This document shows positions 1 to 8,941 of a DNA stretch of 64,000 nucleotides, one piece after another. How positions within the stretch are numbered: the first letter of the stretch is position 1; every line of letters begins with the position of its first letter. The stretch is from Hymenobacter glacieicola (GTDB taxonomy: Bacteria; Bacteroidota; Bacteroidia; Cytophagales; Hymenobacteraceae). Made by a program: the position numbers and the translations under genes. Under the pieces are notes generated by a model. It did no database searches. It was not told the origin of the DNA and saw only the letters and a list, made by a program, of their open reading frames with translations. The stretch spans positions 248,001 to 312,000 of the forward strand of contig NZ_BMGS01000004.1 of the NCBI RefSeq assembly GCF_014640315.1, in the 5' to 3' direction.

Positions 1-42
1 TAGGATGTAAGCTCAACCGGACCCCTACGAGCTAAGCAGGCG

Positions 43-729
43 CTACCGTTTCGTGCGGCGGGCCTGGAAGATGACGCCGGCGGCCAGGGGCGCTTTTAGC
101 GCCGCCCGGATGCCTGCCTGCCGCAGGCCCTGGTTGGTCCAGTCGTTGCAGGTGCGCAGGGCGTGGTAGCGGCCCCGGGCCCGGAAGAAAAAGTCCTCGG
201 GCGAGTAGCCGGTAGGCTGGTGCAGTTGCGGGCGGTTCAGGCTGTCGGGACGGAAGGAGCGTTGCACGTAGGCCGCCAGGGTGCGGTACTGCTCAGGGGA
301 AATGCGCAGGGGCACTACCCGGGCCCCGGAATCGGGGGCGGCGCGGTAAAAATCGACGTGCATGAGGGTGCGGGAGGGAAACAAGGCCCCCCCAATGGTT
401 TTCGGACCCGGGAATTTGCCACCCATCGAGCCCAGGTAAAATCCCTCGTTGCCCCAGCCAAAAGCCACGTAGGGGTAGCGGGCAAAGCGCGCCGACAGGG
501 CCGGCTGGCTGAGTGTTTGAAGCCAATCCTGCCCGGTGCGCGCCTCCCGCATGGGCAGCACCACATCGGTGTGAAAGCCGTTGGATACCACAAAAATGGG
601 CACGCCGTCGGGCGTCTGCCGGAACTGACGATTCAGGGGCACCACGGTTCCGGTCAGCAGAAAGAGCACAAGAGCAGCAACAACTGACATAAGCAAGCGA
701 AGGGCAAGGGAAAACGAAGGTAGGCGCAT
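43..729 (-). CDS. TIGR02117/DUF2459 family membrane-anchored protein
   Basis: A 228-residue protein of the DUF2459 (TIGR02117) family; its biochemical role is not established. The N-terminus has one hydrophobic segment (about residues 8-28), so it is probably anchored in the inner membrane with the rest outside. Family hallmarks visible are NGFHTDVVLP after the anchor, a central WGNEGFY block and a C-terminal CNDWTNQGL block. The open frame extends 39 codons upstream, but the ATG at 729 places the hydrophobic segment at the N-terminus as expected. It stands alone on the minus strand at the window edge, and nothing nearby suggests a pathway. Confidence 0.75.
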   Translation of the reverse strand: MRLPSFSLALRLLMSVVAALVLFLLTGTVVPLNRQFRQTPDGVPIFVVSNGFHTDVVLPMREARTGQDWLQTLSQPALSARFARYPYVAFGWGNEGFYLGSMGGKFPGPKTIGGALFPSRTLMHVDFYRAAPDSGARVVPLRISPEQYRTLAAYVQRSFRPDSLNRPQLHQPTGYSPEDFFFRARGRYHALRTCNDWTNQGLRQAGIRAALKAPLAAGVIFQARRTKR

Positions 730-903
730 CAGCACGAGAAGCCGTAACAGTTCTCCGGCTTGATACCCATTTTCCGGCCCGGTAACCCCACCCCGAGCAG
801 CGTAAACGCAGCAGGCCAGCCAGCAGCCTTCCCTAGAAGGAAGCACCTGCTGGCTGGCCTGGCTGCACGGGCTAGAAACTACCGGTCCTACGTTCCGCGG
901 TAC

Positions 904-1371
904 CTAGGACCGGGTGCGTACCAGTAAGGGGCGGCGTGGCTCTACGGCCGCAACGGCGGCGGTGCGCTTGGCCCAGGCCTGCTGGTCGGCGCGGGCTACT
1001 TGGGGCATGCTCACGGGCACCAGCACCACGGTGCCCAGTGCGTGCTGGGTGCGGGCCTGATGCAGGGTTACGGCGGGCCGAACGGCGTGGTAGCCTAGCA
1101 CCGTAGTGCGCACCACGTAGCGGCCCAGGGGCAGGCCCGTCGCCCGGAAATGGCCCTGGGCATCGGTTTCCACTGATTTCATTAGGCGCCCATCGGAGGC
1201 TCGCAGCACCACCACGTAGGAGTGCGGAATGGGCTCCTGGGTTTGCCCATCGAAAAGGCGGCCCGATACCGTACCGCGGTTCGGCGCGGAGCTGGCCTGC
1301 GCAGGCAAATGGAGGCCCGTTACGAGAAGGGAAAGGCCTAACAGGGTGCTGGAAACAAAGGAAGTTTTCAT
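904..1371 (-). CDS. small secreted protein with carboxypeptidase-regulatory-like domain
   Basis: A 155-residue protein with a signal peptide (about residues 1-27) and one carboxypeptidase-regulatory-like (CarboxypepD_reg / CNA-B-like) beta-sandwich: VSGRLFDGQTQEPIPHSYV begins it and a GHFRATGLPLGRYVV stretch closes it. Such domains usually precede TonB-dependent receptors; here the domain stands alone with a short basic C-terminal tail, so it may be a periplasmic or surface beta-sandwich. The function is unknown. The next gene upstream (1694-2077) is another small secreted protein, and a TonB-type receptor with the same domain type lies beyond it. An operon is not evident because both gaps exceed 300 bases. 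Confidence 0.7.
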   Translation of the reverse strand: MKTSFVSSTLLGLSLLVTGLHLPAQASSAPNRGTVSGRLFDGQTQEPIPHSYVVVLRASDGRLMKSVETDAQGHFRATGLPLGRYVVRTTVLGYHAVRPAVTLHQARTQHALGTVVLVPVSMPQVARADQQAWAKRTAAVAAVEPRRPLLVRTRS

Positions 1372-1693
1372 GGTAGTCGGAAAATGAGAAGGGAAAGGCG
1401 TGGCCCTTGCCGGGCCGGAGAAGGGCCGCGGTTCCGTTCTGGAGGTACCAGCAAGGGTCAGTAAAAGCAGGGTAGAAGCGTCGAGCCCAGAGAGGGAGGC
1501 CGGGCCGAAAGCCGGGCCCGGGCTGGGTCATGCGCCCCGCTGATGAGGGCGGCGGGGCTTTAAAGCAAGGTGCTGGGTGCCACGCAAATCAGCCTGGCCA
1601 GCGCGGAAGGATAGAATAGCGGGGAAACGGGATATAGCACAAGGATAGCGAAGGATAGTGGGGTAGCCGCTCGGGTAGTCACCAGCGCGGAGG
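1372..1693. other. intergenic region, no gene seen
   Basis: About 320 GC-rich bases between two minus-strand genes. Overlapping open frames here are shadows. The only pattern noticed is three copies of AAGGATAG at 1607-1614, 1641-1648 and 1651-1658; read on the minus strand the middle one gives TATCCTTG, one mismatch from the Bacteroidota -7 element TANNTTTG, so it could be the promoter of the gene ending at 904. Confidence 0.4.
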
Positions 1694-2077
1694 CTACTTT
1701 ACGGCGTAAGTCCGGGGCATGCGCCGGGCCGTGGTGGCCAGCGTCATGGATACCACGGAGTTAGCCTGCATGCGTTGCACCTGGTCCAGGGCGGTGCCCA
1801 GCATGAGAGCGACGCGGCGGTGGGTGGCCCGGTTTTTCAGCGGATCCAGGCAAACACCGCTCAGCCGCTCCCGGTACAGTTCTTCGTGCTGGTCGTTATA
1901 GAACCGAACCACGGTGTAGTCGGGGCGCTTGGGGTCGGTTTCCAGCATCCAGTAGCCCGATTTGGCAATGATGGGCGCTTCGCTGTACGACGTTGTTTGG
2001 GCCAGGGCCAGGGAGGCGGGTAGCACTACCAGGGAGGCGCAGAGGATACCAAGGCGGGAAAGCAGGGAAGTTTTCAT
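1694..2077 (-). CDS. small secreted protein of unknown function
   Basis: A 127-residue protein that I do not recognise. It starts with MKTS and a clear signal peptide (about residues 1-26, ending LALAQ). The mature part opens with a Tyr/Trp-rich beta-like stretch (YWMLETDPKRPDYTVVRFYN) and ends with a helical stretch. The frame continues 45 codons upstream, but the ATG at 2077 gives a proper signal peptide, and the gene ending at 904 begins in the same way (MKTS plus hydrophobic core). The protein is probably periplasmic or surface exposed. No operon partner is evident. Confidence 0.65.
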   Translation of the reverse strand: MKTSLLSRLGILCASLVVLPASLALAQTTSYSEAPIIAKSGYWMLETDPKRPDYTVVRFYNDQHEELYRERLSGVCLDPLKNRATHRRVALMLGTALDQVQRMQANSVVSMTLATTARRMPRTYAVK

Positions 2078-2570
2078 GATGGGTAGTGAAAAAAATGGAC
2101 ACAACAAGCCACTCACCGGCGGGCCAACGGGCCTGCCGAAACACGAAAGCAGCAACAACGCAAGAGAAAAGTCAGGCCCCGCAGTACGGCCGTAGAGGCG
2201 GCGCGAGGACAACGCCCGGCCTAGGAGCGGCGGGCAGCTTCAGCGGGCGGGAGGCCATGACGATGCCAGGAAGCATCGTCGCCGCAGGTTGAAGCGGGAG
2301 CTGTAAAACGCAGCAGAAGTAGCTAGCTGTCTGCCGGATAGCGGGTTGAGGCGCCGGTATTTAAAAGATGGTAATCGGGTAGGAAAGGCTGCCTGGATGA
2401 TAAAAAATATTCGGAATATTTTATGTTGCCTTTTGCCGCCGCGGGTAGGAGTTTTCAGGTACACCGCACCCGCGGCGGCAAGCCTTAAGGGCCGTTGCTG
2501 CTGTGAATACCGCGCATCGGACTGGGCGTTACAGCGAATCGAAAATTTATTTTTCAGCCTGTAGCCTTGG
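2078..2570. other. intergenic region with a short AT-rich palindrome
   Basis: About 490 bases between two minus-strand genes. The middle (about 2390-2560) is AT-rich compared with the surroundings. It holds a perfect 19-base palindrome at 2404-2422 with arms AAAATATTC and GAATATTTT around one central base. I see no gene; frames on both strands here look like shadows. Confidence 0.5.
2404..2422. promoter_or_regulatory. operator-like palindrome AAAATATTC-N-GAATATTTT
   Basis: Perfect 9-base arms around a single central base, in the AT-rich part of the gap about 330 bases upstream of the small secreted gene starting at 2077. It could be a repressor or activator site for that gene; no factor can be assigned from sequence. 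Confidence 0.3.
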
Positions 2571-5033
2571 CTAGCCGCCGAAGCCGCCCCCACCGCCCTG
2601 GGGCTGGTTTTCAATCTTCTTAGGGGGCTTGTTGGAGCCCAAATACCAGCTGAAGCCCAGGTAGCCTACCCGCGACTCCCACTTGTTGTAGTACTCGGCC
2701 CGGAAGTTTTCCGTGAACGACTCGGAGCGGTTGCGCTGGGTGTTGAAGATGTCCGATACGCGCAGGGTCAGGGCGGCGCGGTCGGAGAACAGGCGCTGGC
2801 GCAGGGCCACATCCACGGAGCCCACCGGCGCCACCCGGCCCTGGGCCGTTACGGCGGCGGCGCGGTAGTTGCCCGTTAGTTGCATGTCCAGCTTGGGGGT
2901 AGGGGTGAAGGAGTTCATCACGCGGGCCGTGCCCGAAATAATCCGGCGGTTGGCTTCATTGCCGGTGGCGGCCGTCACGGTGTTTTGGAACAAGGAGCCG
3001 CTGGCCGTCAGGCGCCACCACTTGGCCAGGGGCTGGTTCAGGGAAACTTCGGCCCCGTAGCTGGTGGCCTGCCCGAAGTTGCGCACGTACTGAGCCGTGA
3101 TGACAGCCCCGGAGCCGTAGCGCTGGGTAGCTTCCTCATCTACCCGCACCAGGCGCTGAATGGTGTTGTCGGTGTGGCGGTAGAACAAGGTCGACGTCAG
3201 CGACGCTTGGCCCACGCTCACCTGGTGGCCCAGCTCGAAGGCGTTGATGTACTCAGGCCGCAGCGTGGGGTTGCCGATGCGGTAGCTGCGCTGGTCCTGG
3301 TAGAGCGGGAAGGCCAGCAGCTGCATGAAGCCGGGCCGGTTCAGGCGGCGGGAGTAGCTCAGCTTCACGCGCTGGTCTTTGCCGGGCAGGGTGCGCTCCA
3401 CGGTGGCCGAGGGGAACAGGTTCAGGTAGCGCAGACGGAAGGGCCCGTTGCCGTTCAGCACCTCGCCGCTGGTGTGGGTGTATTCGGCCCGCAGGCCGCC
3501 CTGCATGCGCCATTTGTTTATTTCCTGCTGGTAGGTAGCGTAAGCAGCCTGGGTTAGCTCCCGGAAGGTGTACTCGTAGGAACGGTCGGGGAGGCGGTCG
3601 AAGGCGGGGCCGTCGGCCTGCTGGCGCAGGAAGTTGTCGGTGCCGCCGTTGCGCTGGTACTGGCCCTTGAAGCCCGCATCCAGGCGGGCCTTTTCGCCCA
3701 GGGGGTGCACGTAGTCGAGCTGGCCGGCCACGGCGTTCAGGCGCACGTCCAGGTCTTGCTGCCACTCGCGCAAGTCGTTGGAGCCCTCCGTGTTGCGCTG
3801 GGCCACTACCACATCGGCGTTCAGGAAGGTGTAGTTCACGCTGCCCGTCAGCTCCCGGCCCTTGTGCGCGTCCCAGGTGCGGCGGTAATCCACGGAGGCA
3901 TCAAGGTTGTCGATGTTTTCAGTGACGCGAAAGGTGCTGCCAATGCGGGCCGTGGTGTCGCCGCTGAGGGTAGCCAGTTGGGTGCCGGTGTTGCGGCTGC
4001 GGTTGAAGTTGGGCTCTACCGTAAAGGTCAGCGTCTGGTTAGCGGGTAGGGTGTAGTCGAAGCCCAGACGGCCGTTGTAGCTTTTGCTGTGGCGCAGGTT
4101 GTTGCCCTGCTGGTAGGTGCGCAGGGTGCGGTTTTCCAGGGTCGTGTACTGGTCGCTCCACATGCGGCTGCGGTAGTGGTCATCGCGCAGATCAAAGGAG
4201 CCGAACACGTTGAGCTTGCCGGTGCGGCGGTTCAGGCTCAGGCTGGTGTTGTACTTGTCGCGGGTGCCCACGTTGAGGATGGCCTGCCCGTTCCAGCCGT
4301 CCTTTTTCTGCTTTTTCAGGATGATGTTGAGCACCCCGCCCGCCCCGGCGGCATCGTAGCGGGCCGAGGGGTTCGTGACAACTTCCACCCGCTCGATGCT
4401 GCTGGCCGGAATCTGCTCCAGGCGGTTGCCGCCGGCCCCGCTGTTGGCCGAGTTGCTGGGCTTGCCATCAATTAGGATGGTGATGTTGGAGGAGCCGCGC
4501 ATGCTCACGGTGCCATCGGGGGCTACTGTGACGGAGGGCACGTTCTGGAGCACGTTCACGGCCGTACCGCCCACGCTGCTCAAGTCTTTTTCTACGTTAA
4601 TTACCTTCTTGTCCAAGCTTTCCTGCACGGCGGCCCGCTCGCCCTGCACCGTTACGCCAGCCAGCTGGGTAGCGGTAGATTTCAGCTTCATCGGGCCCAG
4701 TTGCAAGGTAGGCGCGGCGCTGGTCAGGGCCACGGCGCGGCGCAGGCCCTGGTAGCCCACCGCCGTAGCTTTCAGCAAGTAGTTGCCCAGCCCCAGCTTT
4801 TCCAGCGCGAATCGGCCATTTTCCGCGGTTTCGGCCCCGGCCACGAAGCTTGAATCCTGGGCCCGCAGCACCACCACGTTGGTGAAGGGCAGCGGCTGCC
4901 CGGTGGCTTGGTCGAGCAGGGTGCCCCTGATGGAGCCGGCCGGTTGTTGCTGGGCCGCGGCGGCCAGGGGAAAGAGCATAGCGAGGAACCCCAGGCCCCG
5001 CAGGGCCCGGCCGGAAGACAGGGAGGTAGTCAT
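2571..5033 (-). CDS. TonB-type outer membrane beta-barrel protein
   Basis: An 820-residue outer-membrane protein of the outer_membrane_beta-barrel (OMP_b-brl_3) class. Domains in order: signal peptide (1-28), carboxypeptidase-regulatory-like domain (about 32-115, starting SIRGTLLDQATGQPLPF), plug domain (about 130-235, with NVLQNVPSVTV and ITILIDGKP), then a large barrel rich in alternating Tyr/Thr/Arg to the end, closed by WYLGSNKP and a Gly-rich tail. Proteins of this class take up or sense unknown ligands; no SusD partner is adjacent, so it is not a classical glycan-uptake pair. The frame opens 65 codons earlier, but the ATG at 5033 precedes the signal peptide. A promoter at 5324-5354 would give a leader of about 285 bases. 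Confidence 0.85.
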   Translation of the reverse strand: MTTSLSSGRALRGLGFLAMLFPLAAAAQQQPAGSIRGTLLDQATGQPLPFTNVVVLRAQDSSFVAGAETAENGRFALEKLGLGNYLLKATAVGYQGLRRAVALTSAAPTLQLGPMKLKSTATQLAGVTVQGERAAVQESLDKKVINVEKDLSSVGGTAVNVLQNVPSVTVAPDGTVSMRGSSNITILIDGKPSNSANSGAGGNRLEQIPASSIERVEVVTNPSARYDAAGAGGVLNIILKKQKKDGWNGQAILNVGTRDKYNTSLSLNRRTGKLNVFGSFDLRDDHYRSRMWSDQYTTLENRTLRTYQQGNNLRHSKSYNGRLGFDYTLPANQTLTFTVEPNFNRSRNTGTQLATLSGDTTARIGSTFRVTENIDNLDASVDYRRTWDAHKGRELTGSVNYTFLNADVVVAQRNTEGSNDLREWQQDLDVRLNAVAGQLDYVHPLGEKARLDAGFKGQYQRNGGTDNFLRQQADGPAFDRLPDRSYEYTFRELTQAAYATYQQEINKWRMQGGLRAEYTHTSGEVLNGNGPFRLRYLNLFPSATVERTLPGKDQRVKLSYSRRLNRPGFMQLLAFPLYQDQRSYRIGNPTLRPEYINAFELGHQVSVGQASLTSTLFYRHTDNTIQRLVRVDEEATQRYGSGAVITAQYVRNFGQATSYGAEVSLNQPLAKWWRLTASGSLFQNTVTAATGNEANRRIISGTARVMNSFTPTPKLDMQLTGNYRAAAVTAQGRVAPVGSVDVALRQRLFSDRAALTLRVSDIFNTQRNRSESFTENFRAEYYNKWESRVGYLGFSWYLGSNKPPKKIENQPQGGGGGFGG

Positions 5034-5323
5034 AAAATGGGAGTGGTTGGGGACGAATCGGGCAAGGAGAGGCCGGGCCCGGCGGCCGCGGTTCCGCTGG
5101 GCTGGCAGGGCTGCCAGAAATTCAGACACGAAAAGCAGGGGCCCCGGGCAGTTGCTGCGGGGAGGCCAGGCAACCGGAACACAAGCGCCGCGGCCAGAAA
5201 CCAGGGTTTCCGGCGGGCGGCTCAGCACCCGGCCCGGTTGGCGCGCGGTGGTGTCCGGCAGGCGCCGCGGGAGGCTCGGGGTAGGAGCTGCGCCGCGGCA
5301 AAGAGTTCAGCTAATCAACAGTT

Positions 5324-5354
5324 CAAAGGTAAGTGAAGGTACTATGTAAAGCAA
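5324..5354 (-). promoter_or_regulatory. Bacteroidota-type promoter for the TonB-type gene
   Basis: On the minus strand TTG (complement of 5352-5354), a 20-base spacer, then TACCTTTG (complement of 5324-5331). This fits the TTG-N17..22-TANNTTTG promoter of Bacteroidota. It would start transcription near 5317, leaving a long GC-rich leader before the ATG at 5033. Confidence 0.6.
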
Positions 5355-5841
5355 GGTACCTGTGGAAATTAATTTCTGTATCGGGGAAAACCTTGGATTT
5401 AGGAGGAAGCAGAAGGTAGCGGGCCCGCCGCATACCCCGAAGCCCGGGCGGCAGCAAGGGCAGTAGCTGGCTATCAGGGGAATAGATGCGGGGCGCGCAG
5501 CACCGGTTGCCTGGAAAGCGGAAAATATCTTATTGCGCTGATATAGATGGATTAAGGGGAAGTCGAGCCGAAGTAGAAGCCTCTTGCGGTGTTGCCGCCG
5601 CTAACCCACCTGCCCCGTGAAGCGTGTGGCGCATCATGCTAGGGTTCGTAGCCACCGGTGAAGCGGCCTTCCCGCCTGGCCTTTACAATGAAGGTAGCTA
5701 CCGGTAGGAATGCTCCGATTTCGCTCAGCAGGACACTAGAATAGCAAGGTCAGCAGGCGGTCCGCTTTGGCTGCGCTTCCGCCTGTCAGTATGCAGTAGA
5801 GTTGCGCCTCATGAGGCCACACCCGTAGGACCTTTCGTTTC
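5355..5841. other. intergenic region between divergent transcription units
   Basis: About 490 bases between the promoter of the minus-strand TonB-type gene and the control region of the plus-strand efflux operon. No gene or RNA is recognised; the short open frames are not convincing. Confidence 0.4.
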
Positions 5842-5850
5842 CGAACAGCC

Positions 5851-5866
5851 TGTCCATTTCCGGACA
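5851..5866. promoter_or_regulatory. upstream activator site 1, inverted repeat TGTCC-N6-GGACA
   Basis: Perfect inverted repeat TGTCC-ATTTCC-GGACA with flanks CGAACAGCC on the left and TATTT on the right. The same repeat, with flanks differing by one base, lies at 8861-8876. Each begins exactly 81 bp before a -24/-12-like element. Inference: binding site for the Fis-type HTH of the NtrC-family regulator encoded at 12542-13924. Confidence 0.65.
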
Positions 5867-5931
5867 TATTTCTTACCCTACCGTTTTCTTGGAATGGATG
5901 TAAGATGTTGATGCAATGTGCTTTAAATGGT

Positions 5932-5948
5932 TGGCATACCTCTTGGCT
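5932..5948 (+). promoter_or_regulatory. sigma-54-like promoter of the HlyD-TolC unit
   Basis: TGGCAT-ACCTC-TTGGCT resembles the sigma-54 consensus TGGCAC-N5-TTGCW: the -24 GG and the -12 TTG are in register, but the -12 C is replaced by G, so the GC falls one base late. The element at 8942-8958 has the same form and the same deviation. It lies 36 bases before the HlyD start codon. Confidence 0.6.
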
Positions 5949-5983
5949 GACTCTACAGGAAAACATTCCCTTCCTGTACGAAA

Positions 5984-7231
5984 ATGGACAGAGCTATACC
6001 TACCGCAACCCTAAACCGCCGCCAACGCCGCCGCTGGCTGCTGGGCTTGGGCCTGCTGGTGCTGCTGGCAGCGGGGCTGCTGGCGTTTCGCCGGGTGCTG
6101 AAGCCCAGCCTGGAGCGCAACAGCGTACTGACAGCCCGCACCGAAACCGGCGACGTGGAAGCCTCCCTTACGGCGGCCGGCGTTATTATTCCCGCCCATG
6201 AGGCCGTCATCACCAGCCCCATCCAGAGTACTATCCGCCGGGTGCTGGTAGCGGTGGGCAGCAAGGTACAGCCCGGCCAAGCCATTCTGGAGCTGGACCG
6301 GGAACTGACCACCACGGCCCTGGCCAAGCTCCAGGACGAGCAGCAGCAGAACCGCAACAAAAACAGCCAGCTGCAGCTCACCCTGGAAAAAGCCCTCAAC
6401 GACCTTCGCTCCCAGGAGCAGGTGCAGCAGGTGAAGGTCCGCAGCCTGCAGTCGGCCCTGCGCGATGAGCAGTACTTGCTCAAGATTGGCGGCGGTACCT
6501 CCGAGAGCGTGCGCCAGGCTGAGCTAAGCTTGAAAGTAGCCCAATTGGAGCTGCAGCGCCTGGGCGAGCAAATCCGGAACCAGCGCGCCGCCAACGCCGC
6601 CGATGTGCGGGAGCTGGGCTTTACCATGCAGATTCAGGACCGCAGCATTGCCGAGCTGGCCGGCAAGCTGCAGCAGGCCAACATCAGCAGCCAGCAGCCG
6701 GGCGTGCTTACCTGGGTCAACGAAAACCTGGGCAGCACCGTGCAGGCCGGCGACCCGCTGGCCCGGGTAGCCGATTTGAGCCGCTTCCGGGTGCGCGCCA
6801 CCATCTCCGATGCCTACGCCGATGCCCTGCACCTGCAAGACCCCGTCGTGGTTCGCGTGAACGGCACTGATTTGCGCGGCACCATTACTACCGTAAGTCC
6901 GGCCGTGGACAAGGGGGTAGTCACTTTCTACGCCGTCCTGGCCCAGGACCACCACCCGGCCTTGCGCTCCAATCTGCGGGCCGATGTGTTTGTGGTGACC
7001 AAAGCTTTGCGCAACGTGGTACGGGTAAAAAACGGCCCGTTTTATAAAGGCGGCAAAGAGCAGGCAGTGTTCGTGGTGCAGGAAGGCAAGGCGGCGCGCC
7101 GCACCGTGCAGTTCGGGGAAAGCAACTTCGACTACGTGCAAGTAACCGGCGGCCTGCGCCCCGGCGAGGAAATCATCGTGTCCGACATGAAGGACCACGC
7201 CGATACGCCCGAACTCACCCTCAACGACTAG
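5984..7231 (+). CDS. efflux periplasmic adaptor, HlyD/MacA-like membrane fusion protein
   Basis: A 415-residue adaptor that would bridge an inner-membrane ABC transporter and a TolC channel across the periplasm. One N-terminal transmembrane segment (about residues 16-36) is followed by a biotinyl-lipoyl-like hairpin (about 55-100, VLVAVGSKVQPGQAILELD), a long Gln/Leu-rich coiled coil (about 100-215), the second lipoyl half (LTWVNENLGSTVQAGDPLA) and beta-barrel domains. It opens the efflux module; the TolC gene follows after seven bases, and the ATPase and permease genes are about 1.8 kb downstream. Upstream lie the repeat and the -24/-12-like promoter at 5851 and 5932, so expression is probably sigma-54 dependent. 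Substrate unknown. Confidence 0.9.
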   Translation: MDRAIPTATLNRRQRRRWLLGLGLLVLLAAGLLAFRRVLKPSLERNSVLTARTETGDVEASLTAAGVIIPAHEAVITSPIQSTIRRVLVAVGSKVQPGQAILELDRELTTTALAKLQDEQQQNRNKNSQLQLTLEKALNDLRSQEQVQQVKVRSLQSALRDEQYLLKIGGGTSESVRQAELSLKVAQLELQRLGEQIRNQRAANAADVRELGFTMQIQDRSIAELAGKLQQANISSQQPGVLTWVNENLGSTVQAGDPLARVADLSRFRVRATISDAYADALHLQDPVVVRVNGTDLRGTITTVSPAVDKGVVTFYAVLAQDHHPALRSNLRADVFVVTKALRNVVRVKNGPFYKGGKEQAVFVVQEGKAARRTVQFGESNFDYVQVTGGLRPGEEIIVSDMKDHADTPELTLND

Positions 7232-7238
7232 CAGGGCC

Positions 7239-8798
7239 ATGAAACGGATATTTCTTGCTGTTGCCAAGTGGGTTGTAGAGAAGCGTCCGCAGCCTCAAAA
7301 CGACCAGAAGGGGCCCGTGCACGCAACCTCAGCCGCGCCAAAACCCCACGCGGCGCTTCTGTGCCTCGTGGTTTCCCTGCTGCTGACTACGCCGGCCGGG
7401 GCCCAAACGCTCCCCTCGGCCTTAACCCTGAACCAGGTTATTGAGCTGGCCCTAAGCCAGTCGGCCGCCGCCCAGCAAACCCAGACCTCCCGCGACAAAA
7501 GCTACTGGGAGTGGCGCACGTACCAGGCGAATTACAAGCCGCAGCTGGGGCTGCAAGGTACCCTGCCGGGTTTCAGCCGCGTGATTACGCCCGTGGTGCA
7601 GCCCGATGGTACCACCGACTTTCGGGCCGTGCGCATCAACAATTCCAACCTCAACTTGTCGGTAAGCCAGAACATTGGCCTGACGGGTGGGCAGATTTTC
7701 GTGGCCTCCGAGGTGCAGCGCTTCGACGACTTTAACGGCGGCCTGAAGCGCTACAACAACCAACCCGTGGCCGTGGGCCTGACCCAGCCACTGGGCCTGT
7801 TCAACGGGCTGAAGTGGGCCCGGCGCATTGAGCCGCTGCGCTACCAGGAAAGCCAGCGTCAGTACGTAGAGGAGCGCGAAGGTATTGCCCAGCGCATTAC
7901 GGAGCTGTACTTTGATGTGCTGCAGGAGCAGGTAAACGCCGAGGTAGCCAGCCAGAACGTGCAAGCCAACGAGGAATTGCTGCGCATTGGCAAGGAGCGG
8001 CACCAACTCGGCCGCCTCTCCCAGAGCGACCTGCTGCGCCTGGAGCTGAACCTGCTGAATGCCCGTCAGGCCGTGGCCCAGGGTCGATTGGACGCCCAGA
8101 ACGCGGCCGTGAATCTGCAGAGCTATACGGGCCTGCGGGCCGATGCCCTGCGCCTGGCGGTGCCGCCCGCCGCCCCGCGCTTGGCAGTGCCCGCCGAGCA
8201 GGCCCTGCAGCAAGCCCGCGAGAATCGCAGCCTGGTGCTGGCCTTTCGTCGGCGCCTGTTGCTGGCCGAGCGCGAGGTAGCGCTGGCCCGGGGCACCACG
8301 GGTTTTCAGGCCACGCTGGCGGCCAACCTGGGCTACGTGAACCAGGCCGGCAACCTCTGGGCTACGTACGCCGCCTTGCAAAATCAACAGCAGGTACGCC
8401 TCACCTTTGCCCTGCCGCTGGTCGATTGGGGCAAGCAGAAATCCATCGTGAAAACGGCGGAGCTAACCCGCCGCCAAGTGCAAACCGACGTGGCCCAGGA
8501 AGAAGCCTCCTTCGAGCAGAGCGTGCAGGTGCAGGCCACCCAGCTCCCTACCCTCGGTGAGCAGCTGGACCTGGCCACCCGCGCCGATTCGTTGGCCCAG
8601 CGGCGCTACGACATTGCCCAGGCCACTTACAAAGTCGGCCGCATCAGCCTTACTGACCTCACCATTGCTTCCGCCGAAAAAGACCAGGCCCGCCGCACGT
8701 ACATCCTGGCCCTGCGCGCGGCCTGGGTGGCGCATTACCGCCTCCGGGCCCTTACGCTCTTCGACTTCGAGCGCCAGCTACCCCTAACGGCCCAGTAG
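7239..8798 (+). CDS. TolC-family outer membrane efflux channel
   Basis: A TolC-like protein of up to 519 residues with the expected two repeats of long amphipathic helices (for example LTLNQVIELALSQSAAAQQ at the start of the first and ARENRSLVLAFRRRLLLAE in the second). With its adaptor it should form the exit duct of the pump. The signal peptide (about residues 38-56, ending PAGAQ) is preceded by an unusually long polar N-terminus; a GTG at 7317 is an alternative start giving a normal signal peptide. The gene begins seven bases after the adaptor stop, so the two are co-transcribed. Confidence 0.88.
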   Translation: MKRIFLAVAKWVVEKRPQPQNDQKGPVHATSAAPKPHAALLCLVVSLLLTTPAGAQTLPSALTLNQVIELALSQSAAAQQTQTSRDKSYWEWRTYQANYKPQLGLQGTLPGFSRVITPVVQPDGTTDFRAVRINNSNLNLSVSQNIGLTGGQIFVASEVQRFDDFNGGLKRYNNQPVAVGLTQPLGLFNGLKWARRIEPLRYQESQRQYVEEREGIAQRITELYFDVLQEQVNAEVASQNVQANEELLRIGKERHQLGRLSQSDLLRLELNLLNARQAVAQGRLDAQNAAVNLQSYTGLRADALRLAVPPAAPRLAVPAEQALQQARENRSLVLAFRRRLLLAEREVALARGTTGFQATLAANLGYVNQAGNLWATYAALQNQQQVRLTFALPLVDWGKQKSIVKTAELTRRQVQTDVAQEEASFEQSVQVQATQLPTLGEQLDLATRADSLAQRRYDIAQATYKVGRISLTDLTIASAEKDQARRTYILALRAAWVAHYRLRALTLFDFERQLPLTAQ

Positions 8799-8860
8799 CT
8801 GCGTCCCGTCGGCCGTAGCTGCCACCCCCCGCGCAAGTCGCCCTCCATTATCGAACACCC

Positions 8861-8876
8861 TGTCCGGAACTGGACA
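8861..8876. promoter_or_regulatory. upstream activator site 2, inverted repeat TGTCC-N6-GGACA
   Basis: TGTCC-GGAACT-GGACA with left flank CGAACACCC and right flank TATTTT. It matches the site at 5851 in arms, spacer length and flanks, and the offset between the two sites (3010 bp) equals the offset between the two -24/-12-like elements. The DNA between repeat and promoter is not conserved, so the match is selected and not a recent duplication. Confidence 0.65.
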
Positions 8877-8941
8877 TATTTTGCTACATGATTAATTGAT
8901 AAATGTACTGTAATTAACTGATTTGCAGTAATTTATTAAAA

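Noticed and set aside
872..1531. 219-codon frame overlapping the small secreted protein gene
   Set aside because: The overlapping frame at 904-1371 has a signal peptide and a recognisable domain; this one is Pro/Arg-rich shadow sequence.
5736..5966. 76-codon minus-strand frame in the efflux control region
   Set aside because: It overlaps the conserved upstream site and promoter element, and has no homology or start signal that I can see.
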